From Ciona savignyi (Eukaryota > Chordata > Ascidiacea > Phlebobranchia > Cionidae): a stretch of 64,000 bases of DNA. The stretch spans positions 21,890 through 85,889 of the forward strand of contig CH002554.1 in NCBI GenBank assembly GCA_000149265.1, given 5' to 3'. Positions 35,362 through 46,733 of the stretch are shown piece by piece. Both the position numbers and the translations under genes were made by a program. A model generated the notes under the pieces. That model worked only from the letters and a program-made list of their open reading frames with translations, did not search any database and was not told the origin of the DNA. How positions within the stretch are numbered: position 1 is the first letter of the stretch; each line of letters begins with the position of its first letter.

Positions 35362-37849
35362 ATGAAGATTCCGAAGACTTTAAATCGTCTCAAACAACTT
35401 TACGTGGATGCTGAAAGGCTAATGCTTTCTCCAGTAGGTAGGACGTCACTACGTAAGCTCATACCAATAATCGACCGCGTATTTGACGAGCTAATGGACT
35501 TATGTGTAAATTTTCCAGAAGACCAACCGCTTGAAGATGTTTACATATCAAGAACTCAGTTAAAAAGTCAGAAACGTGAGTTCGATACGCATGTGCGTCA
35601 GTGGTTAAATAAACCTGAATCACAATTAGTAAGTACTAACCGCTATACGTCGAGCATAATTTCTACTGCAAACTTTATCCGGAGTGAACGCCGAAAAAGC
35701 CAAATCAGGTTGAAACTCGCCGAACTTGCCTATAAGCAAGCTATGGACAGGTTGTTCGAAACACGCAAGCGTGCAAAGGAGCAAACAGATCGTGCTGCTG
35801 AAAGGACACGCGTAGCAGCGAAAGAAGCCAATCAAACAGCTCGCGAATCTATAGAAGCAGAGCGTGTCGCCAACAAAAAACAACCAGAATTTGAATGCGC
35901 GAAAGCAGTTTCTAAGGCCAGGGAAGATAAAGAAATCCCGGAGGCTGTAGACTTGACCTTACCAATATTAAAACCCACCGTTATAGCCGCAGCTACAACG
36001 AACAACCGCACTACAGTACGGCCTTCGCTTGCAGACGCTCGATCCAACTTAAGCGATCACAAGAAATCAGTTGCAGAATTAACGTCGCCACGACAAGTAC
36101 AAAATACTGTATCGGTAAGCCGTAGACACCAACCCCCGCCCCGTGTGTACAAACCCGATTGTATCGAAATAAGCGCAACTGTTGAAATCGATGAATGCTG
36201 CACCAGTATCAACACGGCCAAGCTTTATATAAACGTTGTTCCCGGTAAAGTTCGTTACGCAGACAAAGAGGTTGCTACCTGTGCATTTATCGATCAAAGT
36301 TCCACGACAACACGCTGTGAGGAGTCGATCGTAAGTTCGCCAAATGCTGCTGGTAATTCACGTTGTATTACGTTGCAAACCCTAACATCATCTCGTGTTT
36401 TAGATACAGTGTCCTTTGCACTCTCTGCCCAGCCTGTGGAGGGTGAAGATTGGAATAACCTTCCCGACGTCGTTGCTGTCGATAAGATATATAAGAATCC
36501 TAATGTATTACATGATCCGCAGGCGTTGCAGCGACACCATCATTTGCGAGGTGTGAAAATTCCACAGATCGAAGATGGATCAGTCAAGCTGCTAATCGGG
36601 GCGAACGTTCCCCGAGTTTTCCGTGTCGAGTCTATGAGAAGCGGAAATGGTCGATGTCCCGACGCTGTCAAAACCCGTCTAGGATGGTCACTTCTAGGCC
36701 CCTGTGGTGACGAAAGCCGTTCCAATTGTAAGGCCAGCGTTATGTTTTTAAAGGATGAAAGCGATCTCAAACCAATGATCGACGATCTCGATGACCTCAA
36801 CGACAGCTTTCTTCGGTTCCCGACCTCGATTGAAGACCGAAGATCACACGACCTTATGAAGGAATCAGTTAAGTTTGTTGATAATCATTATGAACTATCC
36901 CTCCCATTGCGCCACGATTATGAAATTCTCCCAGACAATGGCGCCATGGCGATGGGGAGCCTTAAAGTTTTAGCAAAGCGACTTGTGCAAAACCCGAATA
37001 TTAAACAAAAGTATGTCGAGCAAGTTAACAACATTATGACAAAGTGCTATTCAGAGAAGGTGCCATATGACGAAATCGTCACCGACCGCAGAATCTGGTA
37101 CCTACCGCACCACCCCGTTACTAAACTTCACAAACCGGATAAACTAAGTGTAAATCAAATACAGGACTTTCTATTACAACGCGAAATTCAATGGAATTTC
37201 AACCCTCCCTGCGCTTCACATATGGGTGGAGCCTGGGAAAGAATGATTAGATCCGTTCGTCGGATTTTACTTTCCATTTCAGGTGAAAAGACATTGAACG
37301 ATGATCAACTGACAACGCCTGCTCGTGGAGTCCGAGGCAATATTGAATTGTCGACCTCTCACTCCCGTTACACTCAATATCGATGGCGAGACGCCATTAA
37401 CACCGAACCACCTGCTCAAGGTGAACCCGTCAAGTGAGCTGCCTTCAACTTTGACTAATGAACGGCAAAGTTACGCTCGACGCCGCTGGCGCTACGTTCT
37501 ACATTTAGCCAACCGAATTTGGGCCAGATGGTCGGGAGTGTACCTCCGAACTATCATCGCACGCCAGAAATGGCACAAAAGAAAAGAAAACGTGAAGATA
37601 GGAGACGTTGTATTTCTGGTGGACAACACAACACCACGATCACAATGGTTCATTGAAAGAATCACCTCCGTGTACCCGGACAGCCACGGTGTAGCTCGAA
37701 ATGTGCTAGTCAAAGCACGTGACACCGAATTCAAGAGACCGATACACAAACTATGTATCATAGTACCCGCTACGGACGTGCGCAATGAGAGTGTTGACCC
37801 TGCTACAGCTCTCAACGAGATTGCGGGCATTAGCCCGGTGATTGAATGA
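35362..37849 (+). pseudogene. BEL/Pao gag-pol remnant
   Basis: The frame from the Met at 35362 (MKIPKTLNRL) runs to a stop at 37437. It covers a coiled-coil-rich gag-like region and then a protease-like region in which the usual D-x-G-S is read as D-Q-S-S near 36285. After a typical DNA-strand landmark, LPHHPVTKLHKP, at the start of the reverse transcriptase (about 37100-37140), the sequence jumps directly to the end of the integrase core (FNPPCASHMGGAWER, about 37198). The rest of integrase, with SEAILNCRPLTP, lies in the +1 frame up to 37849, so a one-base shift occurred near 37310-37325. The copy is thus broken by a large deletion, a frameshift and a likely active-site change. Confidence 0.88.
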
Positions 37850-37912
37850 ATCTTAACACGCGACGTAAATCTATTAAATTGTAAATTGCTCAATTGTACG
37901 ATCTCGCAATTT

Positions 37913-37922
37913 GGGGGGGGAG
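37913..37922 (+). other. Polypurine tract of the BEL/Pao element
   Basis: GGGGGGGGAG stands directly before the 3' LTR, the expected site for plus-strand priming. Confidence 0.75.
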
Positions 37923-38397
37923 TGTAAGATTTATCGTCGCAATTATTGTTTATATTATGTCGATGTCACTAGGGAATAAGATCGGTATTGTATTCCCCTT
38001 TTTCCCACAATTTCACCGAACTATAAAACGCTTGTTTTTTACCGCATGAGCATTATCGTGAGGTAATCGGTCTTTTGGTAGTATGTTTTGGAATTAACGG
38101 TTAGAAAGAAGATGTGTACGACGTGCTTTGGCTCCTGTTCAGCCACAATTTGGTAAATATTGGTTTTATTTCTCAAACTAGTAATTTTTGTGATAATTAA
38201 ATTGTACATATATTTTTCCTTAGAAAACCGTCATTTCAAGACCTTTCGTTCCGCCATCATTCAAATTCGAATAAATTCACCAGTTTTGGACAATGACGCG
38301 TTATTTCAAACTCTGAATAAAGGACGCCGTCTATAAGCATACTGCAACCTCTCACTAAGACAGGTGTTAGGAGCCAGCACCTTGTCGGGAAGTTACA
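37923..38397 (+). repeat. 3' LTR of the BEL/Pao element
   Basis: 475 bp, TG to CA, nearly identical to the 5' LTR. Confidence 0.93.
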
Positions 38398-38402
38398 ATT
38401 AT

Positions 38403-39170
38403 ATTATAGGACTAACGATACTTGTAAAAACATGTACGATAATCGAGGGACATGTATCGTTAGTAAACCTAGGGTATTCCCAAAAAATCTACACCAAACG
38501 TCTTTAGCGAATTAAAATGCGTTTCTATGATGACAATAAAACTATTTAGTTTGTCTGTAAATAAAGCTTGCAAGTAAAAACGACCTTATTTAAAAATATT
38601 GCAATAAACTTACTGAGGTATAAAACTAAACCACGCTTTTAACCTACCTACTGAAGGAATTGCCATGTCTTTGTAAATATTGCGTTGTTAGCAGAGTTTC
38701 CTAGTAAGCTTTAATTCCACAAAACACCATTACCTCGTTAATTTTTGAACTTTATATTTCGTAAATACAACACAGGTTATGCTTATTTTGTAAGTAAACA
38801 AAGTTAGCTTGTACAAATCCAAATGTATTGCACTATGACCGTATACAGAAAGTATGTATATGAATAAACAGTATCATTATAACATATTAGACCCAATAAT
38901 ACATAATAATAGGCGTAGAGCTATGGTTTATTGCGATTATTACATAAGAATAACAAGTGTGACAATGTGTGTTCAACATAACAATATGTTTGTGATTGCA
39001 TAAGCGATATTTTTTGTCCTAAATTCGAGTCGTGCATTTAAGCAAGATTGTGATTTATAAATATGATGCAGTAAACATAAGTAGATTAACTTTCTAACCA
39101 CAATACAGTGCATCTTTGAATGTAGAAAAGTGTGCTGAACAGTATAAGTCAAATGTTCTAATCACTCATA
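38403..39170. other. AT-rich stretch without a supported gene
   Basis: No open frame over 60 codons, no repeat and no RNA gene is recognised between the BEL element and the next SINE. Confidence 0.5.
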
Positions 39171-39173
39171 TGG

Positions 39174-39451
39174 ATAGGACAGGATAGGATATTCATCTTT
39201 ATCCCCGTGAATGGGAAAACCAAGGGGGTTAACCCACGGGCAATCGTCAGATCACCTCGCGCCCATTGTCGGGCTATCGGAGCTATTGCAGTGTGTTGTA
39301 TAGGATAGACACGTTCCTTCAATTTGGTAGAACCCATTAATCCGCTGGGTTCATGCAATGTCCGTAAAGTGCCATGCCCAAGGACACAACTAGCTAGCGA
39401 CGAGTTTCGCACCTGCAACCTTTCGATTGAAAGGCGACGCACTTAACTAAA
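39174..39451 (-). mobile_element. tRNA-derived SINE (family 1)
   Basis: Full-length minus-strand copy, from the tRNA-like head near 39450 to the tail at 39174 (AGGACAGGATAGGATATTC on the plus strand). Confidence 0.82.
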
Positions 39452-39599
39452 CTTAATGTTCGTTCCTACCAAGTTCTCTTTAATCATGGAATCGATTCTC
39501 TCTGACTGGGCAACTGTTAAGTGATTGTTCCCCGACTTGGCATAGTGAATAAAAAAAGAACCAGATTTTTTCAAGCAACTTTTTCATGTTTTTTTTCAG

Positions 39600-39865
39600 A
39601 TTTTTTAAAGTTTATTTTTACCGGGATAAGTTTTAAATTCATGATGGCTTTGTCGCCAAGACCGTTTTTGATAGAAAATTGATAAATAAATCGGTCGCGT
39701 TAACCGTCGACCACACAAGAATATTGATGACTATCCACTTAGGCGGGAATTTTTTTTAACTGAGCCAAGTTACGAACCCAATATGGGCTTGTCACTAGGA
39801 CGGTTTTTATATAGAATTCGATAAATGTATCGGTCGCGTTAACCATTCGGCCACACGACCCGTAC
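39600..39865 (-). mobile_element. Two tandem copies of SINE family 2
   Basis: Two related tRNA-like units on the minus strand, at about 39600-39715 and 39755-39865, each with a TTAACC..TCGG..CACAC head. The second is better preserved. Confidence 0.55.
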
Positions 39866-41157
39866 ACACTTTACCTGGGAAAATGGATGAAACATTATAA
39901 CTTTTGGGAGTCGAGCGGCCACATTAGACTGATATTAAGTTCGTCACCGGTTTTAATGACCCAACCAAAATCCAAGCGCTAGTTTTGATCTTACAACATT
40001 TCGAGTAAAATACTGAAGCTCTAACAGACTATGAAAAACTAAAGGAGGGTTTTAAGGAGTAGTATACATTTCTACCTTTTCGTAAAAAAATAATGGCTTT
40101 GTTTATTTCGTCGCTCTGTTTTTTTATTATGTGAAAACGACGATAATCTGTATTACCAGATTATAATACAGGCCGCTTCGAAGCGCTAAGATTTCCTAAC
40201 CTAGACGCTTCGTTGCGGCTAAGTTTTGACGAATGGGGTGACAGAACGGTAGTCTGATATTTCTCTGCTGGGTGGCGCTATTTTGTTTTTTGAATTATCT
40301 GGGGAGTGACGATTTTCAAGGGTTAAAGGGGAACTGAAGTCGATTTTAAGAATATCCTAATAAATGGAAAATAATACGCTGATTTCAAAAATCATATCAG
40401 TTTCTTTCAATATTTTTTGTTAAAAAGTTATGAGCAGATATGCATTTCATTTTATGTTAGGAGATTTCCCGTATTACGTCATTGACGTTGTTGAGGTTTC
40501 GTGCCTATATGCGTTGGGCGTTGTATACAATCATGTGCCAGTTTCGAGGTAAATTAGTAACAGAAGCGGCTGCAGGAGCGTGATATTTTCGTTTTTTTTA
40601 TGGAGACTTAGCATATCACTTGTCATATAGCCTTACTAAACCAATGTACGCGCGTGACAGCTTACCTTAAGCGCGGTCATTCAGGCCTGCATGGTCCTAG
40701 ACCTAAGCTGAATGCTGAGGTATACATGTCTCGTATTTAAATGACTTTAGAATAATAAATCTTAGCAATTCATATCATAAATCATAAAAGTGAAGACAGA
40801 ACAAGAAAACTAGAACAGGAGGCAGTAAACTGTGACTGCCAGAAATTTATAGATATAAACCAGCCATCAAGCAAAGGCTAGACTATGCGGTGGGAACAGC
40901 ATATTTCTTTCATGATTGTTGCTTTTCAATATATAGCCATAATCTGTAACGTAGACTAGCAATGTTATTATCAACCCTTATGCTACAAACTGAGCAATTT
41001 GGTATACATATACATAGGAGTTTTAACAAATTACTTTTGTTTTCTTAATTTCTAGAGTAAATTTAAGTTAATGTTGTAACACTAAAATGGATGACAGTTT
41101 TAGGCATTCTGGCATGGATTAAATAAGTTTTATAGTACACAATAAAACAACACAAAT

Positions 41158-41945
41158 TCAAAGTTGTAACAGGCAGTGTAAATAGATAATCAATTTAACG
41201 CCTTCAATAGCATTGAAATCATCACTGTTGGATGATTCGCTTGACTTTGATGATGAAGACTGTGATGATGGTACATATTCACTTATTTTGCTCACATTCA
41301 ACTCAGTATGAGAGCTACTCCCAGCTAAAGATGCAATTTTATCACTAAATGACACCAGAGATCATGTGGTACTTATTTCAACAGAACTGGTTCCTTTCAT
41401 TTCAGATTCTTCAGCTTCCTACAAATGAATTATCTAAATATCAATTTCAACACTGCATTAAAAAAGAACCGTAATTCAAAAACACTATAAGACTGAACAT
41501 ACTTCAGAATCAGCAGGTTTAGATTGAGATGTATCACTAGGTGTAGGTGGAATAGTTGGTCTCAACAAAGACTCTATTGCAAGGTATTTTTTCTTAGCCT
41601 GAATTAAAATGAATTTTTGAAAAACAGCACAATTGTGGCTGCATGACAAAAATTGTAAATAGCACATACCTCCATTTGACAAACTCTCTTTTCATACCAT
41701 TTGTCCTGTACGACATTCCGCTTGATGTACTGGATTGATCACTATGTTTAAAATCATAATCAGAAAAATTAAAAATTGTTGGAACTGCATTTTTCACCAA
41801 GCGTTTTGTTTTTATCATCTTGGCCACTCCATTGCTTTATCCGTTTTTTTGTCGTTGGGAAATCGATGGAAGTGCACAGGTGGATTGGAATTTGGTGTGC
41901 TTTAATAGGAATTTGTACATCCCGGAGCAAAACAATATGCTCTTA
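41158..41945 (-). pseudogene. THAP-domain protein relic (P-element-like transposase?)
   Basis: Reading on the minus strand from about 41945, one finds APGCTNSY, a stop, then VHFHRFPNDKK. After a break comes RLVKNAVPTIFNF (near 41775-41800). C-x-N-S-Y, F-H-R-F-P-N-D and AVPTIF are landmarks of the THAP zinc-binding DNA domain; the middle of the domain is missing. Further minus-strand pieces, LRPTIPPTPSDTS (41485-41560) and ISEYVPSSQSSSSKSSES (41220-41290), may be later exons. The location between inverted arms suggests a P-element/THAP9-like transposon, but no catalytic domain is seen. Confidence 0.55.
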
Positions 41946-42700
41946 TCACTCTTCTTTCCTTCTCAGTGGCTTCCTTTAGGAGGCGTTCAACTAATTATTT
42001 TCCCTATCTCTCCAATCCAAACTGACCTCACAAAAACGACTGTCACTCAAAATCCTGACATAGGAAGTCTTAGATTTTTCACAATTTAAAATTGAAGCTT
42101 GGATCTGCAACCTAAACTCAAAACCCTACAAAATTTTGTTTAAAAATTTTGAGCCCATACCCCTTCGTACATCGGCAACTTTTTTCCAACAAAACAGCTA
42201 GCAGATGCACATTCACCACCTTTATTTTACAAAGCACTGCTCCACGATTACAAAACTTTACAGCTAAACGAGAACACCAGCGCGCAGCCTAGCACATGCT
42301 GCTTTCAACAAAACAAACATTGGGGAATCACCACCATTGTTACTCAGCAAAACACTCCTTTAAAAACAATGACTCTTGGAGGGTACCACTCGTCACATCC
42401 TGCCGTTCATAGAGGTCTTAATTGGTTATACGCCATCTTTACTTTGTAAACTTTAGGCATTTGTACATTATCTAATAAAAAGAACTGAATTGGAAAAGGT
42501 ATATTCTTATTAACTTATTTGGGTAGTTAAGTAAAGGTTTAATATATATATTATTCACTTACGTATCTGAGTGCTTGCTGTGTACTTATTGTCGGACTAC
42601 ACATCGGCTACTGTGGATTAACTGATTTATGCAATAAATGGTATTCTTAACCAGTAGGCTAATGCACAGTTTCAATAACAGCAGATATTAAATGCGTAGT

Positions 42701-42814
42701 CCGGCCGGTTGGTCAGCGGTTAAGTGCTTCGCCTTTCAATCGAAAGGGTATGCAGGTGCGAAACTGGTCGCTAGCTAGTACGGTTGTGTCCTTGGGCAAA
42801 GCACTTTACGGACA
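42701..42814 (+). mobile_element. tRNA-derived SINE (family 1), cut by the assembly gap
   Basis: The head and the CTAGCTAGTACGGTTGTGTCC part are present; the rest is replaced by N. Confidence 0.75.
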
Positions 42815-42914
42815 NNNNNNNNNNNNNNNNNNNNNNNNNNNNNNNNNNNNNNNNNNNNNNNNNNNNNNNNNNNNNNNNNNNNNNNNNNNNNNNNNNNNNN
42901 NNNNNNNNNNNNNN
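42815..42914. other. Assembly gap (100 N)
   Basis: Exactly 100 N, most likely a gap of unknown size. A SINE lies to the left, and a segment found also at 17690 and 40200 lies to the right, so misjoining by repeats is possible here. Confidence 0.95.
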
Positions 42915-43242
42915 GCGGCTAAGTTTTGACGAATGGGGTGGTTCTGTCCATAAACGTAATTTTTTTTTAATCCTATACTAGCTGTTTAAAGTAGCCAATT
43001 TTTAGGGACAGCTTACCTGATGGCTAGTTATGGGTCCCATTTGAAAAATTGGGACACATATTGTTATGGGTCCCATTTGAAAAATTGGGACACATAATGT
43101 TTTTGTCCGTTTTTTTTTTCGTTTTTTTCTTTTTTTTTCGTCAAACGCTTGACAAGCACGCCATGTCGCCCCGACATCTACCGAAAGATAAAATGGAATC
43201 GCAATTAAACTTTGGTATTTGTTAGACAACATGGTCTAGATC
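42915..43242 (-). mobile_element. AT-rich element piece, minus strand
   Basis: This is the reverse complement of about 17350-17690, including the doubled ATGGGTCCCATTTGAAAAAT segment. It ends at TAGATCAGGG, where a hAT-type terminus begins (43243). Confidence 0.65.
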
Positions 43243-43320
43243 AGGGATGTCCAACCTTTTATTGTAGTGGGCCGCATTGTTACTTAAAATAATTCAATGG
43301 GCCGCAGAACCTATTAAATT
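43243..43320 (+). mobile_element. hAT MITE terminus (CAGGGATGTCCAACC)
   Basis: The terminus is of the type of the elements at 56966 and 60963, followed by GGGCCGCA-rich sequence. The right end is missing. Confidence 0.55.
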
Positions 43321-43380
43321 TAAATAAAAATGGCAGGGTTCGAATTAATGGTTTTGAAATGATTTGCGAAATGCGCGGAT

Positions 43381-43545
43381 AAGGAACGTGTCTATCATAT
43401 AGGCTTACGATACACTGCAATAGCTCCGGTAACCCGACGATGGGCGCGAGGTGATCTGACGATTGCCCGTGTGATAACCTCCTAGGTTTTCCCATTCACG
43501 GGGATAAACATGAATATCCTATTCTATCCCTATTCTATTCTTTTC
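43381..43545 (+). mobile_element. tRNA-derived SINE (family 1), 5'-truncated
   Basis: Only the 3' half is present, from AAGGAACGTGTCTATC to the CTATTCTATCC tail. A tRNA-like head is absent. Confidence 0.7.
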
Positions 43546-44150
43546 ACCACATATACCACAGTAAACAATTATTCAAACAGCCAAGGTAAACCATGAAAGA
43601 AATAGGCTGTTCCCACCGCATAGTCTAGCCTTTGCTTGATTTCTGGTTTATTTATATAAATTGCTGGCAGTTACAGTTTAATGCATTCTGTTCTAGTTTT
43701 CTTGTTCTGTCTTTACTTTTATGATTTATGATATAAATTGCTAAGACTTATTATTCTAAAGTCATTTAAATACGAGACCTGTATACCTCAGCATTCAACT
43801 TAGGTCCAGGACCGTGCAGGCCTGAATGACCGTGCTTAAGGTAAGCTGTCACGCGCGTACATTGGTTCAGTTAGGCTATATGACAAGTGTTATGCTAAGT
43901 CTCCATAAAAAAAACGAAAATACCACGCTCCTGACATATGATTGTATACAACGCATATAGGCACGAAATCTCAACAACGTTCAATGACGTAATACGGGAA
44001 ATCCCCCTAACATAAAATGAAATACATATCTGCTCATATCTTTTTAACAAAAAATTATTGGAAGAAACTGATTTGATTTTTGAAATCAGCGTATTTTTTT
44101 CAATTTTTTAAGATATTCTTAAAATCGACTTCAGGTTCCCTCTTTAAGAT

Positions 44151-44829
44151 TTCCAATAGGACTATACTGTTGCCACTTTTTTCGATGCGACACGTCAGCC
44201 TATCAGCCAACAGTTCCACCACCGATTTTTTTAATAAACCGCTTTACAATTTTTATTTTTACTCAACCACTTCTGTTTGAGCAATTGCACGATAAGAAGT
44301 GCCTTGAATTACTGCAGGATTGCTTGGAGCTTTTGGGTTCCAAGCTAGGCCTACATGATAAACATCCACCAAAGTGGGTCATCCAAAAGCTTTTGAGGGA
44401 AATCTGGTTTACCACACACTATTTCTTCAAGAATATGATACTTTCTTATCACTTGCAATCTGGCAGAAACAGCCATGCGGTGACATGCCTATATATATCT
44501 GGGATATCACATGCACCTCGAAGGCCTATAATCGAATGGTCCAGTTTTAATATTGTGTCATGGAGATGAAAAATATGTTTATAACATCACCCAGTAGAAT
44601 TATGTTAACCATAAATAAAATAAATAGAAGATTTAGGCTTCTGAACATTGATTTCAGATTATAAAAAAAAGAACAAATAGTTGCTTCATAATTTGTGTTG
44701 CCCAGTTTAGCGGTCACAGTCAACATACCCAGAAGTATCTTGCTGAGATTTAATCATACGACCTCTTATAAGGTTAGAATGTAAATTCTTTTAATAAAAT
44801 ATAACAAATAGTCGCGTGTCACCCAAAAA
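44151..44829. other. Stretch with one unassigned frame
   Basis: A 94-residue plus-strand frame (44285-44569) has a helical, charged N-terminal half (LELLQDCLELLGSKLGLHDK) but no domain I can name. No start context, splice partner or repeat supports it. It may be a further relic of the transposon next to it. Confidence 0.3.
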
Positions 44830-45933
44830 AATATTGGCGTGTGGCCTCTAAAAACGTGGCGTGTCGACTCGGAAAAAGTGGCATGTCGCCTCGAAAAGAG
44901 TGTCGTGTTGTCTCTAAAAAAGTGTCATGTCGCCTCTAAAAAGTGGCGTGTCGCCTTTGAAAAAGTGGCGTGTCGCGGCGAAAAGAGTGTCGAGTCGCCT
45001 TTGAAAAAATGGCGTGTATAGCCTCTGAATAAGTGGCATGTCGCCCCTGAAAACGTGGCGTGTCGCCTAAAAAAATTGGCGTGTCGCCTTTAAAAAATTG
45101 GCGTGTAGCCTTTAAAAAGTGGCATGTCGCCTCGAAAAAAGTGGCGTGTCGTCTCTGAAAAAGTGTCGTGTCGCCTTTGAAAAAATGGCGTGTATAGCCT
45201 CTGAATAAGTGTCATGTCGCCTCAAAAAAGTGGCGTGTAGCCTTTAAAAAGTGGCATGTCGCCTCTAAAAAAGAGTCGTGTAGCCTCTGAAAAAGTGTCG
45301 TGTAGCCTTTGAAAAACTGGCGTGTCGCAGCGAAAAAAGTGTCGTGTCGCCTTTAAAAAATGGCTTGTATAGCTTAGTAAAAATGGCGTGTCGCCTCGAA
45401 AAAGAAGGCGTGTCGCCTCGAAAAAAGTGACGTGTCGACTCAAAAAAAGTGGCGTGTCGCCTCGAAAATAGGCGCGTATCGCATGCGACACTTATAGGAT
45501 AGGATATTCATGTTTATCCCCGTATATGGGAAAACCAAGGGGGTTATCACACGGGCAATCGTCAGATCACCTCGCGCCCATCGTCGGGTTACCGGAGCTG
45601 TTGTCGTTTGTTGTATATGATGGAGACGTTCCTTCAATTTGGTGGAGCCCATTAATCTGCTGGGTTCAGGCAATGTCCGTAAAGTGCCTTGCCGAAGGAC
45701 ACAACCGACTAGCTAGCGACCAGTTTCGCACCTGCAACCTTTCGATTGAAAGGCGACGCACTTAACCGCTAGACATGCCGGCCGGCTGAACTTTCTGGTG
45801 CAGAGTCCTTATAGGGCGTGGCGCATCAAAAAAGTTGCGTGTCGCCTCGAAAAAACTGGTGTGTCACCCATTAGTATCTCTATGGTGTCATCACTAAAAA
45901 AGTGGCGTGTCGCCTCAAAAAATTGCCGTGTCG
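44830..45933. repeat. Satellite of about 20 bp (GTGGCGTGTCGCCTC-type)
   Basis: Units of the type AAAAAGTGGCGTGTCGCCTC, with GTC/GGC and TAGCC/TCGCC variants, fill 44830-45490. They resume at 45820-45933 after a SINE and again briefly at 46541-46560 after a solo LTR. Two later insertions thus split one array. Confidence 0.88.
45497..45786 (-). mobile_element. tRNA-derived SINE (family 1)
   Basis: Full-length minus-strand copy inside the 20-bp satellite: tail at 45497 (ATAGGATAGGATATTC on the plus strand), tRNA-like head near 45780. Confidence 0.82.
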
Positions 45934-46540
45934 TGTGGGCTCGCGCTTTTTTGAAGCTGGTTGCTTGTAGTTGGCTGACCGAGGCGTTCGTTAGCTGAGC
46001 TTGTTTAGGCTGGCTGCCTAACGGTCTTTCGCGAGCTGCGCAGCGGAAAGTCTATTCTCCACAGATCGCACACTAATAATTATAGTGACCACGATTTGTA
46101 CAGTCTTAATCTTAAACTCAAAATTCATAACTCTTGATTCACTTTAGTTGTATTCTGCGTCTCATTCAATATACGGTTTATTCTCGAAGCGAGTTACTTA
46201 GTACGTTATACAGCATAACGCAAGTTATCTCAAGTACGTTATTGTAGGTTATCTTTTAGGTTATTTAAATTTTCAGAATATATAGGGAATTTACAAGGTG
46301 CGAAAAGTTTACGTGCCAGACGTTTCACATCTGCACGTTTGACTAACTGTGGGGAATTGGGTAAAAAAACTATGTTAATGATTTAATCGGCAAAATTACA
46401 AAGGCCCGTACAAGGTGATAATTACGTAAAAAGTAATAAAACACGTGAGAAAAACATCAAACGCAAAACAACGACGTTTAAAGTATAAAATATTTTAGAC
46501 ATAAATTAAAACAAATGTATATTATATTAGAGGTGCCACA
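45934..46540 (-). mobile_element. Solo LTR of the 57-kb LTR family
   Basis: On the minus strand it starts TGTGGCACC and ends GCGCGAGCCCACA. Most of it matches the LTRs at 56977-57627 and 59224-59874, with a more diverged start. The flanks are GTCG (45930-45933) and GTCG (46541-46544), a 4-bp target duplication. No internal sequence remains, as after LTR-LTR recombination. Confidence 0.85.
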
Positions 46541-46733
46541 GTCGCCTAGAAAAAGTGGCGTGTGGTATACGTCATTTTTTGGTTACCAGCCCGTCTCAAA
46601 AGCGTGGCGAACTTACTTTATTCCAAAGAAAGCGAAAATTTTGATTCGTTTATAGTTGTTTATTACATTTTACAGATCGGTTGTTTAGATTCTGTTTGTG
46701 TATAAATAAGAAGCAACTAGATTGAAGTTTAAC

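Larger units (their letters stand above)
34266..38397 (+). mobile_element. BEL/Pao LTR retrotransposon, internally deleted
   Basis: Two LTRs (34266-34741 and 37923-38397) flank gag- and pol-like sequence. The 5-bp target duplication ATTAT is exact (34261-34265 and 38398-38402). The LTRs start TG, end CA and differ at about two positions, so insertion was recent. A polypurine run precedes the 3' LTR. No tRNA primer site is obvious after the 5' LTR; instead a 12-bp satellite follows within about 45 bp. Most of the reverse transcriptase, all RNase H and most of the integrase are missing, so the copy cannot move by itself. Confidence 0.93.
40325..44150. mobile_element. Degraded DNA transposon with about 590-bp inverted arms
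   Basis: The left arm (about 40325-40925) and right arm (about 43585-44150) are reverse complements with many small differences. Both contain GGCACGAAAT.., AAAATCGACTTC.. and the AGACTATGCGGTGGGAAC block or its complement. Between them are THAP-type coding relics on the minus strand, SINE pieces, an AT-rich-element piece and the assembly gap. The size of the inner part is therefore not reliable. Target duplications could not be identified. Confidence 0.6.

Noticed and set aside
34737-35393. 218-residue minus-strand frame, rich in Arg, Gly and Asn
   Set aside because: It is only the 12-bp leader satellite of the BEL element read on the opposite strand; a period divisible by three keeps frames open.
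42784-42981. Frame containing unknown residues
   Set aside because: It spans the assembly gap and is not a gene.
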